Shown one piece after another: positions 37,356 to 46,069 of a DNA stretch of 64,000 nt. A program made the position numbers and the translations under genes. How positions within the stretch are numbered: the first letter of the stretch is position 1; each line of letters starts with the position of its first letter. Origin of the DNA: Rhizobium sp. SEMIA4064 (lineage in GTDB: Bacteria; Pseudomonadota; Alphaproteobacteria; Rhizobiales; Rhizobiaceae); contig NZ_PYJN01000016.1 in the NCBI RefSeq assembly GCF_003025035.1, positions 124,001-188,000 of the forward strand, in the 5' to 3' direction. A model generated the notes under the pieces. That model was not told the DNA's origin. It did no database searches and saw nothing but the letters and a program-made list of their open reading frames with translations.

Positions 37356-39827
37356 TTACTGAGTTGAAGCGACCGGACGTACCAGCGCCGTAACACGGCG
37401 GATGGTAACGCGACGGTTTTCCTGCTCGGGCCCCTGCGTATTCACCTTGAGATATTGCTCGCCGTAACCCTGGGTCACCAGGTTTTCCGGCGGAATGCCG
37501 TAGACATCGCTGAGGACGTTGGCGACGGATTCGGCACGCTGGTCGGAAAGAACCAGGTTGCTTTGCGCAGTGCCGACGGCATCCGTATGACCTTCGATCA
37601 GGAAGGTCTCGGTTGGGTCCTTCTTGACGATCTTGCCCATGGCGTCGGCAACGCCGCGCAGCGAACTTGCCTGCGACATCGGGATTTCCGCACTACCCGT
37701 CGCAAAGGTGATCGTATCGAGGTCGATACGGCGCACCTTGTCGCGGATGCGGGCGGAATAACGCACTTCGTTCAGCGAATAGACCCGCTCGACCGGCTCG
37801 ACCGGCGGTTCGCGCAAGAAGCCGTAATAGTCCGCCTGGCGGTCCGTGCCAGTATCGATGATGTACTGGTTCACCGGAATGCGCAGGCGCATCGGCGGCA
37901 ATTCGTCACCGGGATCGCGGAAGTAGTCGTCCTGGTCCGGCTGATCCTCCAGTTCCGGCGAATAGAACAGCACATATTCGCGGCCGCGCGCGTCGATGCG
38001 CGAGCGCTGAATGACGTCGCCATAGCGATTGCGCACCGTGATAATGCGATCGCCATCCGGCCGGTCGATCGTTTCGCGATAACGGTCGCGCGGAAGCTGC
38101 TCATAGGTCGGACGTTCGCCGTCGCGAACGAAGCGCTCGCTGTCATCGTGACGGACCACAAAGTTGTTGTCGATATTCAGGATGACGCGATTGTCCTGAG
38201 TGCCATTCGGCTGAACGGCGACACCTTCCGGCGCCGCGAAATCCGGCCGGCGATCAAGCCGTCGGCCCTGCTCGCTGGTAATGGCTTCGATCCTCACAGG
38301 CTGTTGCTGCTGTCCGCCGAGCGCGCGTTGCGCTTCGGCATCGGAGGTCGGTGGCTTGGCATAGGCCGGCTGCGGTTGCACCGGGGCGTTCTGCCCTTGT
38401 TGCGTCTGAGGCTGGGCCTGACCTTGAACCGGCGCCTGACCCGCCTGACCGCCGGCGGCTTGGCCACCCTGACGAAGGCCGCGCCGTGCCGTGTCCTTAT
38501 CGCTATCCAGCACGGCAGCGCCGTTCTGCACCGGCAGAATGACGGTTTCGTTGGTGGCCGCAGGATTTTCCGCGATCTTCTTTCGGCGCTCGAGTTCCTG
38601 AGGCGAGACCGGTGCGGCGGCGGGAGCTGCTGTCTGGGCGCCCTGCTGTACGGCACCATTGGCCGGTGCCTGCGCGGCGTTACCCTGGGCGGGAGCACCG
38701 GTTTCGACGTTCGGCTGCGCTTGTTTGCCAGTCTGCGGAGCGGCCTGATTCTGCGGCTGAGCCTGCAGTCCCTGGCTTTTCTGAACCGGCTGCTGTTCGG
38801 GAGCGGCAGCAGGCTGCTGTCCGGTCTGCTGCTCATTCAGCGGCAGCTTGTGGCCCGGCTTCTGTCCCTGCTGCGTGCCGGGCTCGACCTGCGTTCCCGG
38901 CTGAGCCTGGGTATTCGGCTGGGCCTGCGCTGCGGAAGGAGCTTGTTTCAGGGCTGGCGCTGCCTGCTGCTCAGTGGAAGGAGCCTGCTTCGGGGCTGGC
39001 GTTGCCTGCTGTTCGGCCGGTTGCTGTGCCGGCGCTGCCGATTGATCTTGCTTCTTCTGATGCTTCTTTGGCTCGGGCTGGCCTTGTGTCTCCGGCTGAG
39101 CCTGTTGGCTCTGAGACTGTTGCGTGGCCGGGGCCGGTTGCTGTGCGGGCGCGGCCTGCTTTTCCGCTGGTTGCTGAGCAGGCACCGCCGGCTTTTCTGC
39201 CGGCTGCTGAGCGGGTGCCGCCTGCTTTTCCGCCGGCTGCTGTGCCGGTTCAGCCGCCTGCCCCTGCGACTTCTGATGCTTCTTCAGTTCGGGCTGGGCT
39301 TGCGGTTGCGCTTCAGGGGCAGCCTGTTGCTGAGCGGCCTTCGTCTGCGGCGTTGCCTCCGGCTGCACCGCTGGCTGTTGCTCCGCATTCTGCTTAGGCT
39401 TCTTTTGCTCCGGCTGAGCCTGCTGGGTTTCCGGTGCGGCCGCCTTGGGCTGCTGCGTTTCCTGTTGCTGCTGCTTGCCCGGCTTCGCCTGTTCAGGCTG
39501 AGCTTCGGGCTGCGCTTCTTTCATCTTGTGTTGCGGCTCTGCCCCGCCCTGCTGTGCCGGCTTCTGGCCTTGCGGTTCTCCCTGCTCGGCAGCACCTGGC
39601 TTCTTGTGCTTGCGCAGTTCTTCCTCGGATTGTCCGTCCGGAGCCGGCTGCTCCTGGGCAACTTCGAAACTTGCATTGCCGTCGATGGCCGCCGATTTGG
39701 CGGCATCATTGCTCAACGGTGCGATGGGCTGTTCGCGCAGCGCTGTGGCGGCGGCGGGCTCAAATGCCAGTGTTAAGGACAGCAGCGGAAATGCTGCACT
39801 GGCAAATAGTCTGGATCGCTTTCCCAT
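37356..39827 (-). CDS. OmpA-family protein with long Gln/Pro/Ala-rich region
   Basis: An 823-residue envelope protein. A signal peptide (1-28) is followed by about 430 residues of very low complexity (Gln, Ala, Pro, Lys, Glu), including an 11-residue tandem repeat and recurring KKHQK blocks. An ordered region (about 520-690) comes next, then a C-terminal OmpA peptidoglycan-binding domain (about 700-815) with TITFATGSAEIP, IEGHTDAVG, LSDQRAESVANVL and YGEQYL. AGGAGA precedes ATG 39827. It probably links outer membrane and wall; the repeat region is likely disordered. Confidence 0.88.
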   Translation of the reverse strand: MGKRSRLFASAAFPLLSLTLAFEPAAATALREQPIAPLSNDAAKSAAIDGNASFEVAQEQPAPDGQSEEELRKHKKPGAAEQGEPQGQKPAQQGGAEPQHKMKEAQPEAQPEQAKPGKQQQQETQQPKAAAPETQQAQPEQKKPKQNAEQQPAVQPEATPQTKAAQQQAAPEAQPQAQPELKKHQKSQGQAAEPAQQPAEKQAAPAQQPAEKPAVPAQQPAEKQAAPAQQPAPATQQSQSQQAQPETQGQPEPKKHQKKQDQSAAPAQQPAEQQATPAPKQAPSTEQQAAPALKQAPSAAQAQPNTQAQPGTQVEPGTQQGQKPGHKLPLNEQQTGQQPAAAPEQQPVQKSQGLQAQPQNQAAPQTGKQAQPNVETGAPAQGNAAQAPANGAVQQGAQTAAPAAAPVSPQELERRKKIAENPAATNETVILPVQNGAAVLDSDKDTARRGLRQGGQAAGGQAGQAPVQGQAQPQTQQGQNAPVQPQPAYAKPPTSDAEAQRALGGQQQQPVRIEAITSEQGRRLDRRPDFAAPEGVAVQPNGTQDNRVILNIDNNFVVRHDDSERFVRDGERPTYEQLPRDRYRETIDRPDGDRIITVRNRYGDVIQRSRIDARGREYVLFYSPELEDQPDQDDYFRDPGDELPPMRLRIPVNQYIIDTGTDRQADYYGFLREPPVEPVERVYSLNEVRYSARIRDKVRRIDLDTITFATGSAEIPMSQASSLRGVADAMGKIVKKDPTETFLIEGHTDAVGTAQSNLVLSDQRAESVANVLSDVYGIPPENLVTQGYGEQYLKVNTQGPEQENRRVTIRRVTALVRPVASTQ
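39132..39245 (-). repeat. in-frame tandem repeats in the OmpA-family gene
   Basis: Three and a half copies of an 11-codon unit of the form QPAEKQAAPAQ (residues about 195-232). Degenerate relatives of the unit continue on both sides. Such in-frame repeats can change number by slippage without a frameshift. Confidence 0.8.
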
Positions 39828-40198
39828 AGTTGGGGTCTCCTTTTATTATCATTATCCGCCGAGGTGCGGATCCCAGCCCATGGAGCTGATGCCCGATGAT
39901 CCCGGCCAATTTTCGGTGCCCATAGGGCTGAATCGCGGCAGGCAGTGATATGTTCCGAACAATTAGGCACGCAAAATTAACCCCGCCTGAACGCGCCGGA
40001 AGGCTTCCGTTCAGCTTTGCGGGATCACGCAAGCGCTTTGGAGATCGTGTGTGCGACGCAATGCGGCTTTGTAATTCCAGTTGCAATTTGTGAAAAAAAA
40101 GTACGAATATCCGCAGCAGGCGGGCCACGCACCCGCTCCATTCTGGCCGGTCGCCAATGAAGAAAAATAGCCGCCGGTCGTCAACAGAGAGGATCAAA
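39828..40198. other. divergent intergenic region (OmpA-family / ABC binding protein)
   Basis: A 371-bp region. I see no gene and no strong promoter match; short A-tracts lie near 40094-40101, and GAGAGGATC before ATG 40199 is the binding-protein ribosome binding site. Confidence 0.5.
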
Positions 40199-40981
40199 AT
40201 GCGCATCTCCACTCGTCTTTTCGCCGCTGCGTCGCTTGCCGCGATGTCGCTTTTCGCCGGGGCAGCACTCGCTGACGGCGATTCGATCGTTATCGGCACC
40301 GATGCCACCTATCCGCCGTTCGAATCCCTCGACTCAGCCGGCAAATTCGTCGGCTTCGACATCGATATAGCCAATGCGCTTTGCGATCAGATGAAGGTCA
40401 AATGTACCTTCGTGAACCAGGATTTCGACGGCATCATCCCGGCCCTGCAGGCCAAGAAGTTCGACGCCATCGTATCGTCCATGTCGATCACGCCGGAGCG
40501 TGAAAAGACGATCGACTTCACCAACAAATACTACAACACCCCACCGGCGATCGCCGTGCCGAAGGATTCGACCGTGACCGCCGCAACCGATGAGGCCCTG
40601 AAGGGCAAGACCATCGGCGCGCAGTCCTCGACCACGCACGCAAACTACGCCACCGCACATCTGAAGGATGCCGAGCTGAAGCTCTATCCGTCGCCGGACG
40701 AATACAAGCTCGACCTCGCCAACGGCCGTATCGACGCTGTCATCGACGACGTCGTGGTTCTTTCCGAATGGGTTAAGTCCGACTCCGGCAATTGCTGCAA
40801 GATGCTCGGCACGCTGAAGACCGATCCGCAAATCAACGGCGTTGGCGCCGGCATCGGCCTCCGCAAGGGCGACACCGCGCTGAAGGACAAGCTCAACGCT
40901 GCGATCGCTGCGATCCGCGCTGACGGCACCTACAAGAAGATCCAGGACAAGTATTTCGACTTCGACGTCTACGGCGAGTGA
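40199..40981 (+). CDS. polar amino-acid ABC transporter, periplasmic binding protein
   Basis: A 260-residue HisJ/ArgT-family protein. A signal peptide ends near AALADG (about residue 22). The mature domain has IVIGTDATYPPFESLD, FVGFDIDIANALC, DFDGIIPALQAKKFDAIVSS and the hinge MSITPEREKTIDFT, typical of lysine/arginine/ornithine/histidine binders. Two cysteine pairs may form disulfides. ATG 40199 follows GAGAGGATC. It is the first gene of a cluster with two permeases, separated from them by a hairpin. Confidence 0.92.
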   Translation: MRISTRLFAAASLAAMSLFAGAALADGDSIVIGTDATYPPFESLDSAGKFVGFDIDIANALCDQMKVKCTFVNQDFDGIIPALQAKKFDAIVSSMSITPEREKTIDFTNKYYNTPPAIAVPKDSTVTAATDEALKGKTIGAQSSTTHANYATAHLKDAELKLYPSPDEYKLDLANGRIDAVIDDVVVLSEWVKSDSGNCCKMLGTLKTDPQINGVGAGIGLRKGDTALKDKLNAAIAAIRADGTYKKIQDKYFDFDVYGE

Positions 40982-41008
40982 TCGCCGTCGATTCCTTGGG
41001 AAAAGACG

Positions 41009-41038
41009 ACGGCGGAAGCTTGCTCTTCCGCCGTTTTT
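41009..41038 (+). terminator. intra-operon terminator/attenuator
   Basis: Perfect 9-bp stem ACGGCGGAA/TTCCGCCGT (41009-41017 with 41026-41034), 8-nt loop and TTTTT. It lies between the binding-protein gene and the first permease, where partial termination would keep binding protein in excess over permease. Confidence 0.8.
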
Positions 41039-41098
41039 GTTTGACAACTAATAGAATTATAAGAGAGACGCGGCAAAAGCTGCGAGGGGAAATACGGT

Positions 41099-41902
41099 AT
41101 GGGCGGATTGTTTTCCGCGTTTGGTTCCTTGTGGACCTGGATGAGTGACGCCTTCGATCCACTGTGCGGCCCCGTGGGGCTATTCACCCTGTTCGGCCAG
41201 AACACTGTTATCGCCTGCGGAGACACCGGCTGGGGCGACGAGATCGCGGGCGGCCTCAAAATCACGATAACGGTGGCCGTCCTGACATTGCCGCTCGGCT
41301 TGATCGTCGGCTTCCTGGTGGCGCTCGCGCAGCAATCCGAAGAAAAGTCCCTGCGGCTCGCTGCCGGCGTATTCACCACCATCTTCCGCGGCCTGCCGGA
41401 GCTTCTGACGCTCTTCATCATCTATTACGGCATCCAGATTCTGCTGCAAACGGCACTCGCCTACGTCGGCTACACCGGGCAGGTCGAAATCAATGCCTTC
41501 GTCGCCGGCATGGTCGCGCTTTCGATCGTCTTTTCCGCCTATTGTTCGGAAGTTCTGCTGTCAGCCTTTAGAGCGATTCCCAAGGGACAGTATGAAGCGG
41601 GCGATGCTCTCGGCTTTCACCGCGCCCGCACGATGCGTCTTATCATCCTGCCGCAATTGATCCGCATCTCGCTTCCCAATCTTGGAAACCTCTGGATGAA
41701 CCTGCTGAAGGACACATCCTACGTTTCCGTCATCGGACTCGCTGACATCATCCGCCAGACGGGCCTTGCCGTACGCGCGACCAAGGAACCGTTCTTCTTC
41801 TACCTGGTTGCCTGCGGCCTTTATCTGGTGCTCGCCATCATCTCTTCGGCCGGGTTGCTTTATCTCGATCGCTGGGCCAAACGCGCGGAGTTTCGCCGAT
41901 GA
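41099..41902 (+). CDS. polar amino-acid ABC transporter permease (HisQ-like)
   Basis: A 267-residue inner-membrane permease with about five helices and the conserved cytoplasmic ATPase-contact (EAA) loop: AFRAIPKGQYEAGDALGFHR. FRGLPELLTLFIIYYG is another hallmark of the HisQ/HisM family. GAGGGG precedes ATG 41099. Its stop overlaps the next permease by 4 nt. Confidence 0.93.
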   Translation: MGGLFSAFGSLWTWMSDAFDPLCGPVGLFTLFGQNTVIACGDTGWGDEIAGGLKITITVAVLTLPLGLIVGFLVALAQQSEEKSLRLAAGVFTTIFRGLPELLTLFIIYYGIQILLQTALAYVGYTGQVEINAFVAGMVALSIVFSAYCSEVLLSAFRAIPKGQYEAGDALGFHRARTMRLIILPQLIRISLPNLGNLWMNLLKDTSYVSVIGLADIIRQTGLAVRATKEPFFFYLVACGLYLVLAIISSAGLLYLDRWAKRAEFRR

Positions 41903-42729
41903 GCTATGCTGAAGTCTTGATCCCGGCGCGCCCGGCGCCACCGGAGACGATGAAGCGCCTCTCCAAGGCCCGCCTCGCCGGTTATTTCTTCCTGGCGCTC
42001 TGGGCACTGCTCGGCATCGCGCTCATCACGATGATGATCACCAATTGGGACAACGCGAAATTCTTCAAGTTCGGTCCGCGCTTTCTTCACGGCCTCTGGA
42101 TTACAGTGAAGCTCGTCGGCCTTTCCTTCATCCTCGGTGCGATCCTCTCCATTCCGCTCGCCTTCGCGAGAATGTCGAAGAACAGGATTCTCAAAGGCCT
42201 GACCTATTGCTATGTCTATCTCTTCCGCGGCACGCCGCTGCTGGCGCAGATCTTCATGGTCTATTACGGCTTTCCGCAGGCGCGCGGCTTCATTGACAGC
42301 ATCGGTCTCTGGTGGTTCTTCCGCGATCCCTTCAATTGCGGTCTGTTTGCCATGACGCTGAACACGGCGGCCTATCAGACCGAAATTGTCCGTGGCGCCA
42401 TCCAGAGCGTCCATCACGGCCAAAGCGAGGCTGCGGCGTCGCTCGGCCTTCACAAGCTCGTCACCTTCTACAAGATCATCTTGCCGCAGGCGTTGATCGT
42501 GGCGTTGCGCCCTTACGGCAACGAGATCATCCTCCTGATCAAGAGCTCCGCGACCGTCTCGATCATCACCGTCTACGATCTGATGGGCGAGACACGCTAT
42601 GCCTTCTCACAAACCTACGACTACCAGACCTATCTCTGGGCGGCGATCTTCTATCTTTCCATCGTCGAGCTGATGCGCAACGGTTGGGCGCACATAGAAG
42701 CCTATCTGACGCGCCATCTAAGACGTTGA
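41899..42729 (+). CDS. polar amino-acid ABC transporter permease (HisM-like)
   Basis: A 276-residue partner permease: FRGTPLLAQIFMVYYGFPQ in the early helices and the EAA loop AIQSVHHGQSEAAASLGLHK. It starts at ATGA overlapping the HisQ-like stop, so the two are coupled. No ATP-binding subunit gene follows; the next gene is usg, so the ATPase must be encoded elsewhere. Confidence 0.93.
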   Translation: MSYAEVLIPARPAPPETMKRLSKARLAGYFFLALWALLGIALITMMITNWDNAKFFKFGPRFLHGLWITVKLVGLSFILGAILSIPLAFARMSKNRILKGLTYCYVYLFRGTPLLAQIFMVYYGFPQARGFIDSIGLWWFFRDPFNCGLFAMTLNTAAYQTEIVRGAIQSVHHGQSEAAASLGLHKLVTFYKIILPQALIVALRPYGNEIILLIKSSATVSIITVYDLMGETRYAFSQTYDYQTYLWAAIFYLSIVELMRNGWAHIEAYLTRHLRR

Positions 42730-42926
42730 TCCTCACCCGGACGGCGTCACCCTTTCGCCGTCTGCGCTTGGCAGCACTCACCTGATAAGGCTGCTATCAT
42801 ATTGATCTTCGTGACAAAATTTCTTTTTTGCAACACTTTTGTAAAGCTTGGGTTTACCATGAGGTGTTTCCATTTTCCTGTGACCTCCGAGTCACGAAGA
42901 ACAGTGGGAACAGAAAGAGAGACCTC

Positions 42927-43193
42927 ATGCACAACGACATGCAAAAGCAGTTGCAAGGCTATGGGCTGACCACGGCGCAGATCCTCTATCGCCTGCCCGA
43001 TCATCCGCAATTTCTACAGACCTACATCTGGCAGGACTATGATCTCGCTCCGAATTTCCCGGAAATGCGCGGCTTCCTGAAATTCTGGCAGGAGAAGCTC
43101 GACGGGCCGTTACATTCGGTGCGCTACGTTCACCGCCGGCTGATCTCGGCGACCGAGTGGCGGGCGGTGAAGGGAGAGTTCATCCTGCATTAG
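42927..43193 (+). CDS. Usg family protein
   Basis: An 88-residue protein of the Usg family, originally described as an open reading frame next to trp genes in Caulobacter and of unknown function. Conserved blocks are LTTAQILYRLPDHP, LQTYIWQDYDLAPNFPEM, LKFWQEKLDGPLHSV and YVHRRLI. ATG 42927 follows AAAGAGAG; an in-frame start at 42828 would add 33 residues unlike the family. No trp genes are nearby. Confidence 0.9.
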   Translation: MHNDMQKQLQGYGLTTAQILYRLPDHPQFLQTYIWQDYDLAPNFPEMRGFLKFWQEKLDGPLHSVRYVHRRLISATEWRAVKGEFILH

Positions 43194-43211
43194 TCTGGGC
43201 TTTGCCAACGA

Positions 43212-43937
43212 TCAGACATGTGCTTCGCCATGGGTGAAATCGCCGTCATCCGGCCCGCGGCGTAATGTGCCATAGAGAATGACGGCGTAGAACACAGCGA
43301 CGATTGCGATCACCGGCCAACCGGGGATCGGTCCAAGCGCGGCGTTGTCGGCAATATAGCTCCACGAATGCACAAAATCTTGCGGCACACCTTCCGCCTG
43401 TAGCTTGGGCGTCGAAATCTTCAATACCCACGCCAACAGCAGAATCGCATACATCCAGCAATAATTCCGCCGCAGGCGCCGCTGCATTGCTTCGAAATAG
43501 CTGAGCAGAAACCGTGGTGCACGCAGGCTTTTGGCAATCGACAGTGCCCAATCGGGATTGAGCTCGGCTTCGGGCGCCAGGATCTGCGCAAAATAGCTCC
43601 GCTCCAGTTGCCGTATCCGCGCCCGGTAGACATCGAAGAAGCGATAGCGCCGCGCCTCGATCATCAGCAGCAATGTGATCAGCATGATGCCGAACAACAG
43701 CACGCCATGATGCGACGTCGGCGATGAGAGCGATACGGAAAGCAAAGCCGCGACGACGGTAATTGCCCAATTCGAGGTCCGGTCGATGCGGTCGCGCCAA
43801 CTCGTCATCCGCCCAAGCTCGCCACGGTAATAATGGGTCAACGTGTTGGTGATCTCTCCCGTCGTCGTCGGCATGGGCGGCGATTTCCGATCCGTGGCAC
43901 TGTCCATGAGATGGGGCGTGGTGAGCTCGGTGGCCAT
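43212..43937 (-). CDS. DUF2270 family membrane protein
   Basis: A 241-residue protein with a short cytoplasmic N-terminus. HYYRGELGRMTSWRDRIDRT marks the DUF2270 family. A pair of helices (about 60-95) and another two near the C-terminus follow, with a basic stretch between (YFEAMQRRLRRNYCWMY). Function is unknown. ATG 43937 is chosen because AGGAGG lies 8 nt upstream; the frame runs on to 44027 without such a site. Confidence 0.85.
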   Translation of the reverse strand: MATELTTPHLMDSATDRKSPPMPTTTGEITNTLTHYYRGELGRMTSWRDRIDRTSNWAITVVAALLSVSLSSPTSHHGVLLFGIMLITLLLMIEARRYRFFDVYRARIRQLERSYFAQILAPEAELNPDWALSIAKSLRAPRFLLSYFEAMQRRLRRNYCWMYAILLLAWVLKISTPKLQAEGVPQDFVHSWSYIADNAALGPIPGWPVIAIVAVFYAVILYGTLRRGPDDGDFTHGEAHV

Positions 43938-44084
43938 GGTTTTTTCCTCCTTTTTTCTTCTTTCGCGCAACGGCCTTATGGCCCGACCCTGCTGCGAACG
44001 AATATTTTGCTCCTTCAACGCGGCCATTGCAAAAGCCTTTCAAGCACCTTAATGCCTCCCTAACGAATGAAGGACCGAACACTC

Positions 44085-44909
44085 ATGGCAAAGAAAAAGA
44101 TCGACGAAGATGCGCTGGCGGAAGCCTACAACCGCGCCCTTGCGCTCGAAAAAGCCGGCGATATCGACGCTGCGGTCAAGGCCTATGAGGATGTGCTGGC
44201 GATCGATCCCGAGGACCACGGCGGCGCAGCCGTGCGCATCGCCTCGATGGGCCGCGGCGAAACGCCGGTGAAAGCGCCGGATGCTTATGTCGAAACCCTC
44301 TTCGATCAGCATGCTGAAGTCTTTGAGGACGTGCTTGTCGAGCAGCTTGGCTACCATGTTCCCGTTCTCGTGCGGCAGCGGCTGCAGGCACTCGGCCTCG
44401 GCCCCTTCAAGCGCATGCTCGATCTCGGCTGCGGCACCGGCCTGACCGGCGGCACGCTACGCGACATCGTCGAGGACATCACCGGCATCGATATTTCCGA
44501 AAACATGGTCGAAGTCGCCCATGAGAAGGATCTCTATGAGACGCTAATCGTCGCCGAAGTCGAGGATTTCCTCGACGACAATGACGAGGAGGCGTTCGAT
44601 CTGATCACCGCCACCGATGTGCTGCCCTATCTCGGCGCGTTGGAGCCTCTGTTCTTCGGCGCCGCCGAAAACATGACACAGGGCGGCCTCTTCATCTTTT
44701 CATCGGAAACCCTGCCCGAGAGCGCAATGGCAGGCCGCCCTTACATGGTCGGTCCGCATCAGCGCTTTGCCCATGCGGAAAGCTACGTGCGCGAACGGCT
44801 AACCGCGACCGGCTTCGAACTGATCGAAATCACCGACATCAATGTCCGCATGGAAGACGGCCACCCGACGCCGGGCCATCTGGTGATTGCGCGTCTCGTT
44901 GCGGCGTGA
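44085..44909 (+). CDS. SAM-dependent methyltransferase with N-terminal TPR
   Basis: A 274-residue protein. The N-terminal TPR unit is AYNRALALEKAGDIDAAVKA (about 10-45). A class I methyltransferase fold follows, with SAM motif LDLGCGTGLTGG (about 112-123), acidic loop TGIDISENM and motif IV DLITATDVLPYLG. The substrate is not known. ATG 44085 is favoured by GAAGGA 9 nt upstream; ATG 44067 is the alternative and puts that site inside the gene. Confidence 0.87.
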   Translation: MAKKKIDEDALAEAYNRALALEKAGDIDAAVKAYEDVLAIDPEDHGGAAVRIASMGRGETPVKAPDAYVETLFDQHAEVFEDVLVEQLGYHVPVLVRQRLQALGLGPFKRMLDLGCGTGLTGGTLRDIVEDITGIDISENMVEVAHEKDLYETLIVAEVEDFLDDNDEEAFDLITATDVLPYLGALEPLFFGAAENMTQGGLFIFSSETLPESAMAGRPYMVGPHQRFAHAESYVRERLTATGFELIEITDINVRMEDGHPTPGHLVIARLVAA

Positions 44910-44932
44910 TCTGACTTATTGAAACCGGCCCG

Positions 44933-44958
44933 AATAGTTATCCAATTGGATAACTATT
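44933..44958. promoter_or_regulatory. perfect 26-bp palindrome, candidate operator
   Basis: AATAGTTATCCAA followed directly by its exact reverse complement, with no spacer. It lies just upstream of the putative -35 (TTGCAC 44961-44966) and -10 (TTACTT 44983-44988) of the GST-ArsR-SRPBCC operon. The ArsR-type protein encoded in that operon is the likely ligand, by inference. Confidence 0.7.
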
Positions 44959-45039
44959 CATTGCACTCGATCGCGCGATCTGTTACTTAGCCATTTAGGT
45001 AAGTTTCAGCATAAGCCCCGATGCAGGAAAGGTCGTTGC

Positions 45040-45732
45040 ATGTCTCTCATCCTCTATCAGCATCCCCTCGCCTCCTTCTGCCATAAGGTCTTGATCGCGC
45101 TTTATGAGAACGGTACGCCCTTCGAGAGCCAGATCATCGATCTCGCCAACGAGGAGTCGCGCGCATCGCTGCTGCGCCTCTGGCCGATCGGCAAATTCCC
45201 TGTGCTGCGCGACGAGGCGCTCGACAGCACCATTCCTGAAACCAGTATCATCATCGAATATCTCGACCGACACTATCCCGGCCCGACGCCACTATTGCCG
45301 CTCGATCCGACGGATGCGCTCTGCGTCCGCCTCTGGGATCGTTTCTTCGATCTCTATGTGCAGGAACCAATGCAGGCGATCGTCGCCGATATTCGTCGTC
45401 CGGAAGAGGAGCGGGATCCCAGAGCCGTCGCGCAGGCGCAGGCGTTGTTGCGCACCGCCTACGGTATGATCGAGCAGCAACTGGGCGAAAAACGTTGGAT
45501 CGCGGGTGACGCGTTGACAATGGCGGATTGCGCCGCGGCCCCGGCATTGTTCTACGCCGAAACACTCGTCCCCTTCGACGACCAGCAGGTCCGGCTGCAG
45601 CAATATTACCAACGCCTACTCGATCGTCCGTCTTTCGCGCGCGTGCTCGAAGAGGCGATACCCTACTTCCATTTCTATCCCTATAGCCAAAAGCTGCCCG
45701 CCCGTTTCCGTCCGGAACAGCCGCATGCTTGA
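45040..45732 (+). CDS. glutathione S-transferase family protein
   Basis: A 230-residue two-domain GST. The thioredoxin-like N-terminus has YQHPLASFCHKVLIALYENG, with the active-site Ser/Cys region, and the cis-Pro loop FPVLRDEALDSTIPETSIIIEYL. The helical C-domain contains WIAGDALTMADCAAAP. The substrate is unknown. AGGAAAGG precedes ATG 45040. It is the first gene of an operon with the ArsR regulator (8-nt overlap) and an SRPBCC protein. Confidence 0.9.
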   Translation: MSLILYQHPLASFCHKVLIALYENGTPFESQIIDLANEESRASLLRLWPIGKFPVLRDEALDSTIPETSIIIEYLDRHYPGPTPLLPLDPTDALCVRLWDRFFDLYVQEPMQAIVADIRRPEEERDPRAVAQAQALLRTAYGMIEQQLGEKRWIAGDALTMADCAAAPALFYAETLVPFDDQQVRLQQYYQRLLDRPSFARVLEEAIPYFHFYPYSQKLPARFRPEQPHA

Positions 45733-46069
45733 CGATCCTCTTGCGCTCGATCGCATGTTCCAGGCCCTATCGGATCAAAGCCGGCGCGGCATGATCGACC
45801 GTCTCGGCCGCGGTCCCGCCTCGGTAATGGAATTAGCCCAGCCGTTCGCCATGGCACTGCCGACCGTGATGAAACATCTGCACGTATTGGAGACGAGCGG
45901 TCTGGTGCATTCGGAAAAGATCGGCCGGGTGCGGACCTACCAACTCCGGAAGGAGGCGTTGGATTCGGTCGAGCGCTGGATCGCCGAGCGCAAAGCGGGA
46001 TGGAACAGGACCTTCGACCGGCTCGACCAATTCCTAGCCGACAATTCCGAGGAGACAGCGGTGAAATGA
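45725..46069 (+). CDS. ArsR family transcriptional regulator
   Basis: A 114-residue winged-helix repressor: FQALSDQSRRGMIDRL, recognition region LPTVMKHLHVLETSGLVHSEK, and wing KIGRVRTYQL. It lacks the CxC metal-binding motif of metal-sensing ArsR proteins, so it belongs to the non-metal subgroup that is often paired with SRPBCC proteins. It overlaps the GST gene by 8 nt and the SRPBCC gene by 4 nt. Confidence 0.92.
   Translation: MLDDPLALDRMFQALSDQSRRGMIDRLGRGPASVMELAQPFAMALPTVMKHLHVLETSGLVHSEKIGRVRTYQLRKEALDSVERWIAERKAGWNRTFDRLDQFLADNSEETAVK

Noticed and set aside
37455-39776. Long plus-strand open frame (773 codons) opposite the OmpA-family gene
   Set aside because: It is the antisense of the Gln/Pro/Ala-rich repeats, giving runs of Leu and Arg. 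There is no signal, motif or ribosome binding site, whereas the minus-strand frame has a signal peptide and an OmpA domain.
42740-42762. Terminator after the second permease gene
   Set aside because: A 7-bp GACGGCG/CGCCGTC stem exists but there is no T-run, so I do not list it as a terminator.
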